Positions 43,619 to 52,744 of a stretch of DNA of 64,000 bases are shown here, one piece after another. The notes under the pieces are model-generated. The model was given only the letters and a program-made list of their open reading frames with translations. It made no database searches and was not told where the DNA came from. Position 1 is the first letter of the stretch; the number at the start of each line of letters is the position of its first letter. This stretch comes from Arenibacter sp. ARW7G5Y1 (lineage in GTDB: Bacteria; Bacteroidota; Bacteroidia; Flavobacteriales; Flavobacteriaceae): assembly GCF_003201775.1 (NCBI RefSeq), contig NZ_QJJZ01000010.1, positions 1 through 64,000 on the forward strand, given 5' to 3'. Both the position numbers and the translations under genes were made by a program.

Positions 43619-46462
43619 TTAGTATATAAATTGAAATTCGGGTGAAATAAACATGGACCAAAAAAGATCTTGCAAGGCTTCATCCTTTGCATCGGTTTGC
43701 AAGGCATTCAACATTATTCCCCTTTCCTTATCGGTAGGATTTCTACCCAATGTCTTTTGATATAAATTTAGTACTATTTCCTCGTTCTTATCTCCATATT
43801 TCTGGAGCCATTCCTTTGCCCCTTCCTTTAGCACCCCATTAAAATACTCCCCATTGGTCAATTCCAGTGCCTGCAACAAAGTAGCTTGTTCGTCCCTTGT
43901 TGTAGCTACATTTTCCCTAGTGGGCCTTCCCATAACCTTCATAAAGGGATGTTGTTTTACAAGGCTGGCCCTTGCGAATTCCCGTCCTGTATTTTCAAAA
44001 GTGAAATTCACCAACTTGTCCCAATTACCGGAACCATAATTACGGACACCTTGCCAACCATCATCATCAAATGCTAAGCTTACCCATCCCTTTTCAGGTA
44101 GTTTATCCGTGCTTTTCCATTTATCGTTGGAGGTGACCAACATTTCCGTCCCATCCCCATACTGGATTTTCATGGCAAATAAGATTCCAGCGGGATTGGC
44201 AATGGCTCCTTCGTTATCTCCCTCTATAGCCAATATATTGTCTCCAGGAACAAGCATATCGGCCACGTCTAAACGATCTACCTTTCTCCAATCGGCACCT
44301 TCCGATATTTTTTTGCCATTGAGGTACAGGACATAGGAATGATCTACAGAAACCAAAGCTTTGGCCGCCATTATTTCTTTATCATTTAAATTGAAACTAT
44401 GCCTAAAATACCGCCTTCCTGGTTCGGGCAATACATCTCGATCAAACTTAATTTCCCTGTGCCAGATCCTATTAAATGGCAGGCCTTCATTATTGGGGTC
44501 GTAAGCCGCCGCATAATACATAGGGGCCACTACCTGGCTAACGGCATCGGAGAATTGCTCTGCACTTAAACGCCTAAGTATGGGACCTTTGAACACATAC
44601 CCCTTTTTCAAATCTTCCTGATTTTCCAATCGCATTGTTTCCAGTTGGTAAGATTTGGACGTCATGATCATTTTCATGAGGTGTTTTATATCAAACCCGG
44701 AATTTACAAAATCGGCAGCCAACCAATCCAACAGATCGGCATTCCATGGTTCATTGTCCATTTCGTCCACAGGTTCCACTATCCCCCTTCCCATAAATCG
44801 TTTCCAAAACCTGTTGGTAATGGTACGGTAAAGTCTACCATTCTCAGGTTTTACCATTATCTCTGAAAGCAAAAACAATCTTTCCTTAACACCCTCTGCC
44901 TCTACCGACCCCAGTTCCGGATATAGAAAATTCACTTCGGCCAGTTTCCCAATGGGCATATCACATCTATTCAGTTCCAAAATGGAATCGGCAAAAATCG
45001 AAGCAAAGCCGTAGGATTGTTCCAAAGTAAGATTGCTAACAAAACTATTATGACAGGAGGCACATTTTACATTCACCCCCATCAGCGACTGACCAATATT
45101 TTGGGCGGCCTGCATTTCGGTACGTTGACTGGCATTGACCAAACCCCGCCATTTAATCCCTTTAATATATCCTTCCGATGCTTCATTTGGATTTATAAGT
45201 TCCTTGACCATGACATCATAAGGCTTATTTTCCATAAGCGACTTGTACAACCAATCCGTAATCTGCTTACGTCCTCCCGTTATAAATCCCGGACCACTGT
45301 AATCGTTCCTAAGTAAATCGTTCCAAAAGCTTAACCAGTGTTGGGTATAATTATGTTTATCCGCCAACAATTCATCGATGAGCTTCGCCCTTTTCCCTTT
45401 ATCCCCATCATTCACAAATTGATCTATTTTTATGGGCTCTGGAAGCAAACCGAGGATATCCAGATAAGTTCGTCTAATAAAAGTCCTATCGTCCACGATC
45501 CTTGGCCATTTTAATTTTTCCTCCTTAAAGTAGATATCCATTATTTTGTCCAAAGGGTGGCTCTCCATGCTGCCTTCGGGTAATTCGGGCTGTGAAAGGG
45601 CCAACTCGGCCTCTGGAAAAATCTTTAGTGCCCCATCCGACCATTTAGCGCCATTTTTGATCCACAACTCTATCAACTTAATTTCACTATCCTTCAATAC
45701 CTTCCCTTTCTTTGGCATTACATCACCATGATCGGGAGGAAGGTTTACCCTTAAAAACATCTCACTCTCTTCCGGCCTGCCCGCCACAATAATAGGGCCC
45801 GACTTCCCGCCTTGGTAGACTCCTCGTTTATTATCCAATACCAAATCTCCCTTTTGTTTATTTTCGCTATGGCATTGATAACAATTATGTGCCAATATGG
45901 CCCGGACTCCCAGATTTAAACTTTCCTGTTGGACTTCAGACAAAGAATCCAGCCCTTTTAATTCTGTTAATAGTTCCTTTGTCCTTTCATTATCATATGA
46001 ATCTTGATTATGGGGCAAGACACTGCTTAAATAATCCTCCCCATGGGTTAGATTCGCTCCCAAATGACCCGCCACGACCAAAACCAATACTGTTGCTGAT
46101 AACCCAAAACGGTAATATATGTAATTGGTAAGTTTTCCATTTAAGGTACTGCGTAACAAAAACCAGGTAACAACGGCCAAAACAGCAGTGATAATACCCG
46201 CATTCTGATGAAATTGAACCAACTCGCCTTCATATTCGTCATAGGTACGAAGTAACCAGCCCAAGACCGCGGCCAGTGAGGCAAACACAGTTCCCAAAAA
46301 TACCATCCAATTAATTCCCTCCCTGAGGCCTTGTCGCTTACCCCCCAGGGTTAAAAACTCCAGAAACAAAGCAACCACTAACAGGCCTATGGGAAAATGC
46401 ACCACCAAAGGGTGAAAGCGTCCCAACAACTGAAATATCCATTCCCACGATTCAATGTCCAT
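43619..46462 (-). CDS. DUF1549/DUF1553 protein with membrane and cytochrome c domains
   Basis: 947 residues. The first 160 hold several membrane helices (DUF2231-like). A cytochrome c-type PSD1 domain follows with HNCYQCH (near residue 193). Next are DUF1549 with a second CxxCH (CASCHN) and DUF1553 (WKRFMGRGIVEPVDEM near residue 560). Between DUF1553 blocks is an insert of about 150 residues with SVDHSYVLYLNGKKISEG, a galactose-binding-like beta-sandwich. The layout suggests a membrane-anchored redox or carbohydrate-degrading enzyme. Upstream partner of the DUF1501 gene. Confidence 0.9.
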   Translation of the reverse strand: MDIESWEWIFQLLGRFHPLVVHFPIGLLVVALFLEFLTLGGKRQGLREGINWMVFLGTVFASLAAVLGWLLRTYDEYEGELVQFHQNAGIITAVLAVVTWFLLRSTLNGKLTNYIYYRFGLSATVLVLVVAGHLGANLTHGEDYLSSVLPHNQDSYDNERTKELLTELKGLDSLSEVQQESLNLGVRAILAHNCYQCHSENKQKGDLVLDNKRGVYQGGKSGPIIVAGRPEESEMFLRVNLPPDHGDVMPKKGKVLKDSEIKLIELWIKNGAKWSDGALKIFPEAELALSQPELPEGSMESHPLDKIMDIYFKEEKLKWPRIVDDRTFIRRTYLDILGLLPEPIKIDQFVNDGDKGKRAKLIDELLADKHNYTQHWLSFWNDLLRNDYSGPGFITGGRKQITDWLYKSLMENKPYDVMVKELINPNEASEGYIKGIKWRGLVNASQRTEMQAAQNIGQSLMGVNVKCASCHNSFVSNLTLEQSYGFASIFADSILELNRCDMPIGKLAEVNFLYPELGSVEAEGVKERLFLLSEIMVKPENGRLYRTITNRFWKRFMGRGIVEPVDEMDNEPWNADLLDWLAADFVNSGFDIKHLMKMIMTSKSYQLETMRLENQEDLKKGYVFKGPILRRLSAEQFSDAVSQVVAPMYYAAAYDPNNEGLPFNRIWHREIKFDRDVLPEPGRRYFRHSFNLNDKEIMAAKALVSVDHSYVLYLNGKKISEGADWRKVDRLDVADMLVPGDNILAIEGDNEGAIANPAGILFAMKIQYGDGTEMLVTSNDKWKSTDKLPEKGWVSLAFDDDGWQGVRNYGSGNWDKLVNFTFENTGREFARASLVKQHPFMKVMGRPTRENVATTRDEQATLLQALELTNGEYFNGVLKEGAKEWLQKYGDKNEEIVLNLYQKTLGRNPTDKERGIMLNALQTDAKDEALQDLFWSMFISPEFQFIY

Positions 46463-46610
46463 AGTAGCAATTTAATATTTTTATGTAAACAATATAATAC
46501 CAATTGTGAGGTTTATAATGTTCCACACAATTTTATTCCTATTATATTTATTTTCCTCTAAGTTAACTATTCAAATCAAAAATACAAGACCTATCTGTGT
46601 TGTTACCCAC

Positions 46611-46637
46611 AAAAAAAGCAACCCTCTTAGGTTGCTT
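46611..46637 (-). terminator. Terminator after the 93-residue protein
   Basis: Stem AAGCAACC / GGTTGCTT (46616-46623 and 46630-46637) with a six-base loop, followed by T on the minus strand. It supports a real minus-strand gene at 46716-46997. Confidence 0.75.
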
Positions 46638-46715
46638 CTAACGATTATTTTCCCGCGGCACTTCCTTATCCCCATGACAGGTAACCACTTGGACAAATTT
46701 AATCCGGAAATTTTA

Positions 46716-46997
46716 TTATTTCGATTTTTTTATGCTATCAACTTCTTTTCTGAACCTCAATATCATCAAACTATCCAATTGACTACCAATGCTATCCCGC
46801 ATAGTAGCCCAATTATGATCATTCATATCCCCGGCATACCTCATTATTTTGTTAAACCTAGCCACATTGAAGCGGTTGGCCTTCCAGGCTGCCTTGGTGC
46901 TTTCTTGATGTTTTAAATCCTGCAAGTAAATACCGACCCCAAAGCTGACAACGACAAGACCCAATACCAATAACCAACGGGCGGATGTTTTAGACAT
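46716..46997 (-). CDS. Small membrane-anchored protein of unknown function
   Basis: 93 residues. One N-terminal helix (WLLVLGLVVVSFGVGIYL), then a charged helical tail with NRFNVARFNKIMRYAGDM and DSLMILRFRKEVDSIKKSK. It has normal codon use and a terminator 75 bases beyond its stop. The overlapping + frame at 46506-46916 has no such support. Family not recognised. Confidence 0.65.
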   Translation of the reverse strand: MSKTSARWLLVLGLVVVSFGVGIYLQDLKHQESTKAAWKANRFNVARFNKIMRYAGDMNDHNWATMRDSIGSQLDSLMILRFRKEVDSIKKSK

Positions 46998-47120
46998 TAT
47001 TTTATATTTAAATTAAAACAATAAATTGCTCCATGATAAGATACCATTTTTATGTAAAAATTGGCATCCATGGACCGTTAATTTTAAGAAACTTTCCTAT
47101 AAGCTTAATCCCAAGCACAA

Positions 47121-47216
47121 CTATAAAAACTTGGAAGCTACCAACAACAATACAATAACCGCAAAGGCACCGCTAAATGTCAATACCAAGTCTATAAAAT
47201 TAAATTTCTTTTTCAT
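47121..47216 (-). CDS. 31-residue single-helix membrane peptide
   Basis: Reads MKKKFNFIDLVLTFSGAFAV then a hydrophobic tail IVLLLVASKFL. Positive N terminus plus one membrane span, ATG start. It is the same strand as, and upstream of, the 93-residue gene; the two may share a transcript. Too short to be sure, but the hydrophobic pattern is not random-looking. Confidence 0.4.
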   Translation of the reverse strand: MKKKFNFIDLVLTFSGAFAVIVLLLVASKFL

Positions 47217-47538
47217 TCCTTAATTTATTGTTTTCCATAGTCACCGCAGTAACACAGGAGAGATAATTAAACTAGACTAGGATATTCCTAGGTTTAAATT
47301 TCATAGATCCACATAAGACAGAAATTCAATTATAAAGTTAGCATGGAATCCCCGTGTATCAAAATATCAACGTTCAACTCTAACAAACTATGGATAAAAT
47401 GTAATTTTCCTTACTAAATGTGCCATAAATGATTTGGTTACTTTTTATTTAAGCCAAAGGGAAACTATGGATAATCACCTCAAATAAGAGTTGTAAATCC
47501 AGCTCGTATTATTTTTGAAGATTAAAAGAGAGAGAGCG
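47217..47538. other. Gene-free spacer
   Basis: AT-rich. It contains the 15-base palindrome CTAGGA-TAT-TCCTAG (47277-47291) without a T-tract and a GA repeat near 47526-47536. No ORF of note. Confidence 0.5.
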
Positions 47539-48510
47539 CTATAATTTTACTACTACATTGCCTTTTTTGTGGCCGGTGTCTACATAGCTATGGGCTTTGG
47601 CAACCTCATGAAGGGGGTAACGCTTATCTATGATCAACTTTAATTTATCGGCCATCAATAACTTCGTGAGCTCATTCAACATGGCACCAAGTTCTGGGAC
47701 TGCCAAAAGCCCTGTGGCGGCAAACTTTACTTTTTTACTACTAAATATAGAGGTCCACAGCATTTGAAATAACAGTGGCATACTAAGTACAGGTGAAAGG
47801 TAGGTGCCATTTTTAACCAGTACTTTTTTGCATTTGAGGTACGAACTTTTGCCCACAGTATCAAAAATAATATCGTACCTCTTTTCTGTTTTAGTAAAAT
47901 CTACCTTTGTATAATCTATGGTATGATCCGCTCCCAGCGATTTTACCAAATCCAAATTGGGGGAACTGCAGACCGCGGTGACGTCCGCACCAAGATAATC
48001 GGCCAATTGCACCGCTGCAGAACCAAGACTTCCGGAAGCCCCATTTACAAGCACTTTCTGTCCACTTTTTACATCGGCCATTTTCTTTAAATAGTTCCAA
48101 GAGGTCAAAGGTCCGTCACATAGGACTGAGGCCTCCTCAAAAGATACTTTTTTAGGTTTCAGGGCCACCAATCCATTTTCCGGAATACATAAGTATTCGG
48201 CATTACTGCCTTGTCCAAATACCGATTCGCCAAAAACAGGATCTCCTTCCTTAAAGAGGCTTACATTTTTACCAATAGATTTGACCACACCCGAAAATCC
48301 GGTTCCAGATATTGGGTACTTGGGTTTGGTCATACCCATAAAAAGCCTTCCATAGAATGGTTTTCCTTTACGCATCATGGTATCTGCGGTGGTTACACTA
48401 GCAGCTTTTACTTTTATCAAAATTTCATTTTCTTTGGGTACGGGTTTTGGAATTTCATGGAGTTGCAAAACCTTGGGTGAGCCATACTTTGTTGTTATGA
48501 TCGCTTTCAT
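47539..48510 (-). CDS. NAD(P)-dependent alcohol dehydrogenase / quinone oxidoreductase family (MDR)
   Basis: About 323 residues. GroES-like N-terminal domain starting MKAIITTKYGSPKVLQL, then a Rossmann domain with VLVNGASGSLGSAAVQLADYLGADVTAV, where GASGSLG binds the cofactor. The zinc ligands of true alcohol dehydrogenases are not evident, so quinone-oxidoreductase-like NADPH activity is more likely. ATG 48510 is chosen; the longer frame to 48636 reads unlike the family. Confidence 0.9.
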   Translation of the reverse strand: MKAIITTKYGSPKVLQLHEIPKPVPKENEILIKVKAASVTTADTMMRKGKPFYGRLFMGMTKPKYPISGTGFSGVVKSIGKNVSLFKEGDPVFGESVFGQGSNAEYLCIPENGLVALKPKKVSFEEASVLCDGPLTSWNYLKKMADVKSGQKVLVNGASGSLGSAAVQLADYLGADVTAVCSSPNLDLVKSLGADHTIDYTKVDFTKTEKRYDIIFDTVGKSSYLKCKKVLVKNGTYLSPVLSMPLLFQMLWTSIFSSKKVKFAATGLLAVPELGAMLNELTKLLMADKLKLIIDKRYPLHEVAKAHSYVDTGHKKGNVVVKL

Positions 48511-48655
48511 TTTTTCATTTTTTATATGACAAATGTATTGCGCAGTTCTAAGCCAATCGTTCGGGTTTCGGAATCGGAGCAAAATGTCTTGCCATGCCCA
48601 ATCCAGTATGTAAGCATTGCAATTCTTTTCAACCACAGGACAAATAAAGATGCTC

Positions 48656-49099
48656 TTACTTTCTTAATTCCATATGCAGAATAGGGTAAGGTTTTCCCGA
48701 GGCATCCAATTCCGAACGACTTACTGTTTTAAATCCAACATATTTATAAAAATCAACAGCTTGTTCGTTCTGTTCATTTACATCCACCTTATTTACATTC
48801 AATTCTTGTATGGAGAAAGTCAATAAACTTTTGCCTATTCCCATTCCCCGGTAAGCCGGATGTACAAATAGCATTTCCAAATGCCGACCTTCCACTCCCA
48901 TAAATCCGATTATTTCCTTGACCTCATTCCTAACGCACCTTAATTGTACTGCCTTTAAGTATTCGTTCAACATCAACGGCTTAAAATAGGCAATGTCCTC
49001 TTCCCTTAAAAATTGGTGTGTGGCTCTTACGGAGGCCTCCCAAACCTCAACCACCACGGGGTATTCGGCCTGGGAAATGGACTCTATTTTATATGTCAT
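48656..49099 (-). CDS. GNAT family N-acetyltransferase
   Basis: About 147 residues. Acetyl-CoA binding motif A: MLFVHPAYRGMGIGKSLLTF, with the R-G-x-G-I-G loop. Motif B: DVNEQNEQAVDFYKYVGF. Relatives are of the YafP/ElaA-like type acting on small molecules or proteins. Substrate unknown. ATG 49099 is preferred to TTG 49108. Confidence 0.9.
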   Translation of the reverse strand: MTYKIESISQAEYPVVVEVWEASVRATHQFLREEDIAYFKPLMLNEYLKAVQLRCVRNEVKEIIGFMGVEGRHLEMLFVHPAYRGMGIGKSLLTFSIQELNVNKVDVNEQNEQAVDFYKYVGFKTVSRSELDASGKPYPILHMELRK

Positions 49100-49231
49100 A
49101 AGTATCAATCTTAAAGAAACCCTAAAAATAGTATTTCCGGGCTATGTACAGGAAATATTTAAAATGAAGGTCCAATTGCTGTATTCTATTGAAGGACATA
49201 TGAAACCTTTTTTGAGTTGTGGGATTTTTGG

Positions 49232-50140
49232 TTATTCACAGGAAGTATTTAATTCTTGGTATTCGGATATTGAAACATTAGGTATGTTCTGTCCACTTTC
49301 AATTCTGATACAGTTTAAATTAGGATTTCTATCCACCTTTAAATCAATTAATTCCTGATTACTGCCCACATTCAGATCAGTAAGCGAATTACTTGAAATA
49401 TAAAGGTGTGTTAAACCTGTATTATGTTTAAGATCTATATTCTGAATTTTATTGTCAGAAATCAATAAGGTTTCCAATTTTACATTTTTGCCAAAATCTA
49501 CAGAAGTTAGCTCATTCGTTGTTAGCAATATATTTTTCAGATTTATAGATCTTTTGACATCAAAGGAATGCAATAAGTTATTGCTTATTTTCAATATTTC
49601 AAGAGTTTCATTTTCAATGCTAAATTCTTCCAATTCGTTAAAGGATAGATTTAATTCTTTTAAGTGAGCCGCTTTGGAAAGTCCGTTAATGGCACTAAGC
49701 TGGTTAGACTGCACATCCAACATAATTAAATTGGGATTGTTACTTACGTCAATGCTGGAAATAAAGTTACCGGCAAGGTATAAGGTATCCAATAAAGTAT
49801 TGGAACTTAAGTCGATGCTCACTAGTTCATGTTGCATTACGGATAGCTTCCTTAGCCCTACGAAGCCCTCAATTCCGGTCAAATCACTAATTACACATTC
49901 ACTTGAAAAATTTAAATCCAGAACACTTACTTCCGAAGCATCTTTTCTCAACATCCTTTGATTTAGGACCCCGTCAGAATCTATACCATGCTCTATTAAA
50001 ATGGCTTCAAAACTAGAATCTGGAATCTCCAGGTATTTATTTTCATATGAGTCTGTATCATTACGGGAGCATGAGGTAATTAAGATGGTAATGATAATTG
50101 CTATCTGAATTGCGGTCCCAACGAAAAAATCCTTATACAT
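49232..50140 (-). CDS. Leucine-rich-repeat lipoprotein
   Basis: 302 residues. Signal peptide with lipobox ILITSC (Cys24). Then about nine LRR units of roughly 20-22 residues of the form L-x-x-L-x-L-x-x-N-x-L (for example LKELNLSFNELEEF, LETLLISDNKIQNI). The ending LNCIRIESGQNIPNV is typical for Bacteroidetes LRR lipoproteins. Probably surface-exposed and involved in binding. Its promoter region (50141-50272) carries a GTTC-motif palindrome seen near other genes of the island. Confidence 0.88.
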   Translation of the reverse strand: MYKDFFVGTAIQIAIIITILITSCSRNDTDSYENKYLEIPDSSFEAILIEHGIDSDGVLNQRMLRKDASEVSVLDLNFSSECVISDLTGIEGFVGLRKLSVMQHELVSIDLSSNTLLDTLYLAGNFISSIDVSNNPNLIMLDVQSNQLSAINGLSKAAHLKELNLSFNELEEFSIENETLEILKISNNLLHSFDVKRSINLKNILLTTNELTSVDFGKNVKLETLLISDNKIQNIDLKHNTGLTHLYISSNSLTDLNVGSNQELIDLKVDRNPNLNCIRIESGQNIPNVSISEYQELNTSCE

Positions 50141-50247
50141 TTTTAAGTAAAATTATATTAATTGTAAGCTGTTATAAAACCTATATTAATTCTTAAATTA
50201 GAATAGTTTTATTTGAGACAAAGATGTATAAAATGTCAGGACTGGTC

Positions 50248-50280
50248 GTTCTGGATTACAAATCGGAACCTTTTAAGCCA
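50248..50280. promoter_or_regulatory. GTTC-motif palindrome upstream of the LRR lipoprotein gene
   Basis: On + GTTCTGGATTA (50248-50258); on - AAAAGGTTCCGATT (50276 down to 50261), forming an imperfect inverted repeat GTTCTGGATT/AATCGGAAC. The minus-strand arm nearly equals those at 54704 and 54723. Possible AraC-type operator. Confidence 0.4.
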
Positions 50281-52606
50281 CTATTTTTTTCCAATAAGCT
50301 CTGGGGGTTGTACCCATTATCTTTTTAAAATAGGTATTAAAGACGGTTTTGGAGTTAAAGCCGCTATCATATGCCAATGCAAGAATAGTGAGCTGTCTTT
50401 GGGATTGGTCGGCCACCTTGGCCTTAAAAGCTTCCAGACGGTAGGTGTTCACATAATCGGCAAAATTTTTTCCATACCCCTCATTTAGCAGCTGCGATAA
50501 ATGATTGGAAGGAATTTCCATCATTTCCGCCAAAATCGGAAGTGTAAGGTTGGGGTCCAAGTAGGGCTCCTCTTCCAACATTAACCGATCCAAATTTTTC
50601 TTATATTCCCTGAGCTGTGTATTATTGAACAACGATTTTTGATACTTCCGTTTCTTGGTCGAAAATTTACTGTCTTCACCCAAAACTTGCCTCCTAAGTT
50701 CCTTAAAACGGGGCATTCCGTAAAAGGGCTTCAATATTGGTTCCACAAAAATGTAAATCATCATTGGCAATCTGTGGGCAACACCTTGTTCTATTAAGCT
50801 AATGGTTTCCGGTATTTTCCCCAACAGGGCATTGCACAGAATAAGCAAGTTTAAGGCCCTCCCCATAAGATCGGTTTCCAGGGCTACTTCCAACTTGGCT
50901 ATTCCCTTTTCGGCCTTATCCTTATTACCTAATACCGCATGGGCCATTGTTGTCCCCCCCAGTCTCATGATATCTTCGGTTTCATTCTGTGGCAATTTCT
51001 CAAAAAAGGCCAATCCTTCCTTGCCTTTACCCATCAACAACAGTGACTGCCCCCAATATAATGTAGAGGTTTTAAAATCTACTTTCAGTTCTACTCCCTT
51101 TTCAAAACACTTTATGGCATCATCATATTTTTCTTCGCAGTAATCTATAAATCCCTTCAAATGATAATTTATGGAAGAGAAAGGATCGAGCTGAAGGGCG
51201 GTTTCAATATAGGTCCGGGCCGCACCAAAACTCCCTTCGGCTACCAAGGCGGATGCCATACTCGGGTAATAGTCAACAAGTGGTCCCGCTTCATACACTT
51301 TGTTTAAATGCTTATAGGTTTCTTGTAGGTCCCATTTTTGAATCAAGGAGGCATAGGAAAGGTGCAATTGACATTCGGGCAAGTTTTCATCCAATTCTAT
51401 GGCCTTGTCCAAAAAAGGCTGTCCCTTTGCAAAGGCCTCTTGTAGGGGCACCAAACCTATTGTACCCAATAACGTATAGGCCAGATGCATCCCCAAATGG
51501 GCCAATGCAAAATGAGGGTAATCCTCTAGAATTCTTTCTAAAATTGACATCCCTGTTTCAATATCGGACTTGCCCATCTTTAAAATATGATACCTGCTTT
51601 TTAAATAGCCTTGGTATATATCAATTGGCACTTCGGGGTCTTGGACCAATTGGCCTTCAATTTCAAAATGTCCAATATGTTCCCTCAATCTTTCTGCAAT
51701 GAGCAGACTAATTTCATCCTGAACGGCAAAGACATCTTCCAAGGACCTATCAAAAGTTTCCGACCAAAAATGAAAATCATTCTTTACGTCGATCAGCTGT
51801 GCAGTTATGCGCATTTTATTTTTGGACAACCGCACGCTACCCTCCAGGATGGTAGATACATTAAGTTCCTTGCCTATCTGAGCTATGGGAAGATTAACAT
51901 TTTTAAAGTGAAAGGACGAGGTTCTAGAAGTTACTTTTAATCCCTTGATTTTAGCAAGGGCGTTAATGATCTCCTCTGTCATGCCGTCACTAAAATATTC
52001 ATTGTCCGTATTGGAACTCATATTTACAAAGGGGAGAACAGCAATAGACTTGGGCTCATTTTCAGGAACCTCCATAAGATCGGAACGACTGGGCACCTGT
52101 ATACCTTGCTTATTTATAGCAAATATTTCTATTGGCCTGGCAATGTTCTTGAGATTAAAATCACCCAAAGATATTGTGGGTATATGCGGATGGTTTTTTA
52201 GCTCATCATTTAATTTCCCAGATAACAAAATTGAACCTGCAATTCCCAGACTCTCTATACGGGAAGCCATATTTACTCCGTCCCCATAAACTTCCGTTCC
52301 ATCAAAAACAATATCTCCCAGGTGCAACCCTACGCGAAGCGGCACGGCGTTCTCCTTTTGCAAAGCTTTTTGTATGGCTATGGCGCATTCCACTGCCTCC
52401 AAGCCACTGGAAAAAACGCTCAGGGTTCCGTCTCCATAATATTGGAGGATATCCCCATTATGAAGTTTATGATTTTTTTCGAACTCCTGTCTATGACGGG
52501 CCCGCATTTCCGCTGCGGCATTTTCATCCCTCTGCATCAGAGCGGTGTAGCCAACAATATCGGTGAACATTATGACCGCAATGCGTCGGTTTTTATTGCT
52601 TGGCAT
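50273..52606 (-). CDS. Class III nucleotide cyclase fused to TolB-like, TPR and AraC-type HTH domains
   Basis: 777 residues. Residues 5-175: class III cyclase with metal Asp in MFTDIVGYTAL and YYGDGTLSVF, and the transition-state Asn/Arg in YGDGVNMASRIE. The usual substrate-binding Lys before GD is Gln (ILQYYGD). Residues 185-320: FlgO/TolB-like domain (KSIAVLPFVNMS, YFSDGMTEEIINAL, GSVRLSKNKMRITAQLID). About 340-610: TPR repeats. About 665-777: AraC-type HTH (LAYDSGFNSKTVFNTYFKKIMG). The protein would sense via TPR, make a cyclic nucleotide and bind DNA. A -7 element TACTTTTG lies on - at 52652-52659. Confidence 0.9.
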   Translation of the reverse strand: MPSNKNRRIAVIMFTDIVGYTALMQRDENAAAEMRARHRQEFEKNHKLHNGDILQYYGDGTLSVFSSGLEAVECAIAIQKALQKENAVPLRVGLHLGDIVFDGTEVYGDGVNMASRIESLGIAGSILLSGKLNDELKNHPHIPTISLGDFNLKNIARPIEIFAINKQGIQVPSRSDLMEVPENEPKSIAVLPFVNMSSNTDNEYFSDGMTEEIINALAKIKGLKVTSRTSSFHFKNVNLPIAQIGKELNVSTILEGSVRLSKNKMRITAQLIDVKNDFHFWSETFDRSLEDVFAVQDEISLLIAERLREHIGHFEIEGQLVQDPEVPIDIYQGYLKSRYHILKMGKSDIETGMSILERILEDYPHFALAHLGMHLAYTLLGTIGLVPLQEAFAKGQPFLDKAIELDENLPECQLHLSYASLIQKWDLQETYKHLNKVYEAGPLVDYYPSMASALVAEGSFGAARTYIETALQLDPFSSINYHLKGFIDYCEEKYDDAIKCFEKGVELKVDFKTSTLYWGQSLLLMGKGKEGLAFFEKLPQNETEDIMRLGGTTMAHAVLGNKDKAEKGIAKLEVALETDLMGRALNLLILCNALLGKIPETISLIEQGVAHRLPMMIYIFVEPILKPFYGMPRFKELRRQVLGEDSKFSTKKRKYQKSLFNNTQLREYKKNLDRLMLEEEPYLDPNLTLPILAEMMEIPSNHLSQLLNEGYGKNFADYVNTYRLEAFKAKVADQSQRQLTILALAYDSGFNSKTVFNTYFKKIMGTTPRAYWKKIVA

Positions 52607-52651
52607 TGATTTTTGATCTTAGATTTCATTGCTAAAGAAAGCAACATATTC

Positions 52652-52659
52652 CAAAAGTA
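52652..52659 (-). promoter_or_regulatory. -7 element of the cyclase-AraC gene
   Basis: Minus strand TACTTTTG fits TAnnTTTG, 46 bases before the ATG at 52606. No clear -33 box. Confidence 0.4.
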
Positions 52660-52744
52660 CAATAATTTGCAATAAACACTTTTCAGTGACAATTTTAAAA
52701 AAGACATTAACTTTACAGAGGTTTTTCAAGAGTTTACTTTCTCC

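Noticed and set aside
46506-46916. Plus-strand ORF of 136 codons
   Set aside because: Overlaps the better-supported minus gene at 46716-46997 and the minus-strand terminator; composition unlike a protein.
47026-47223. Plus-strand ORF of 65 codons
   Set aside because: Low-complexity Asn/Lys/Thr-rich product; the minus-strand small membrane ORF in the same place looks more protein-like.
47277-47291. Palindrome CTAGGA-TAT-TCCTAG
   Set aside because: No T-tract, promoter or second copy in the window; could be chance.
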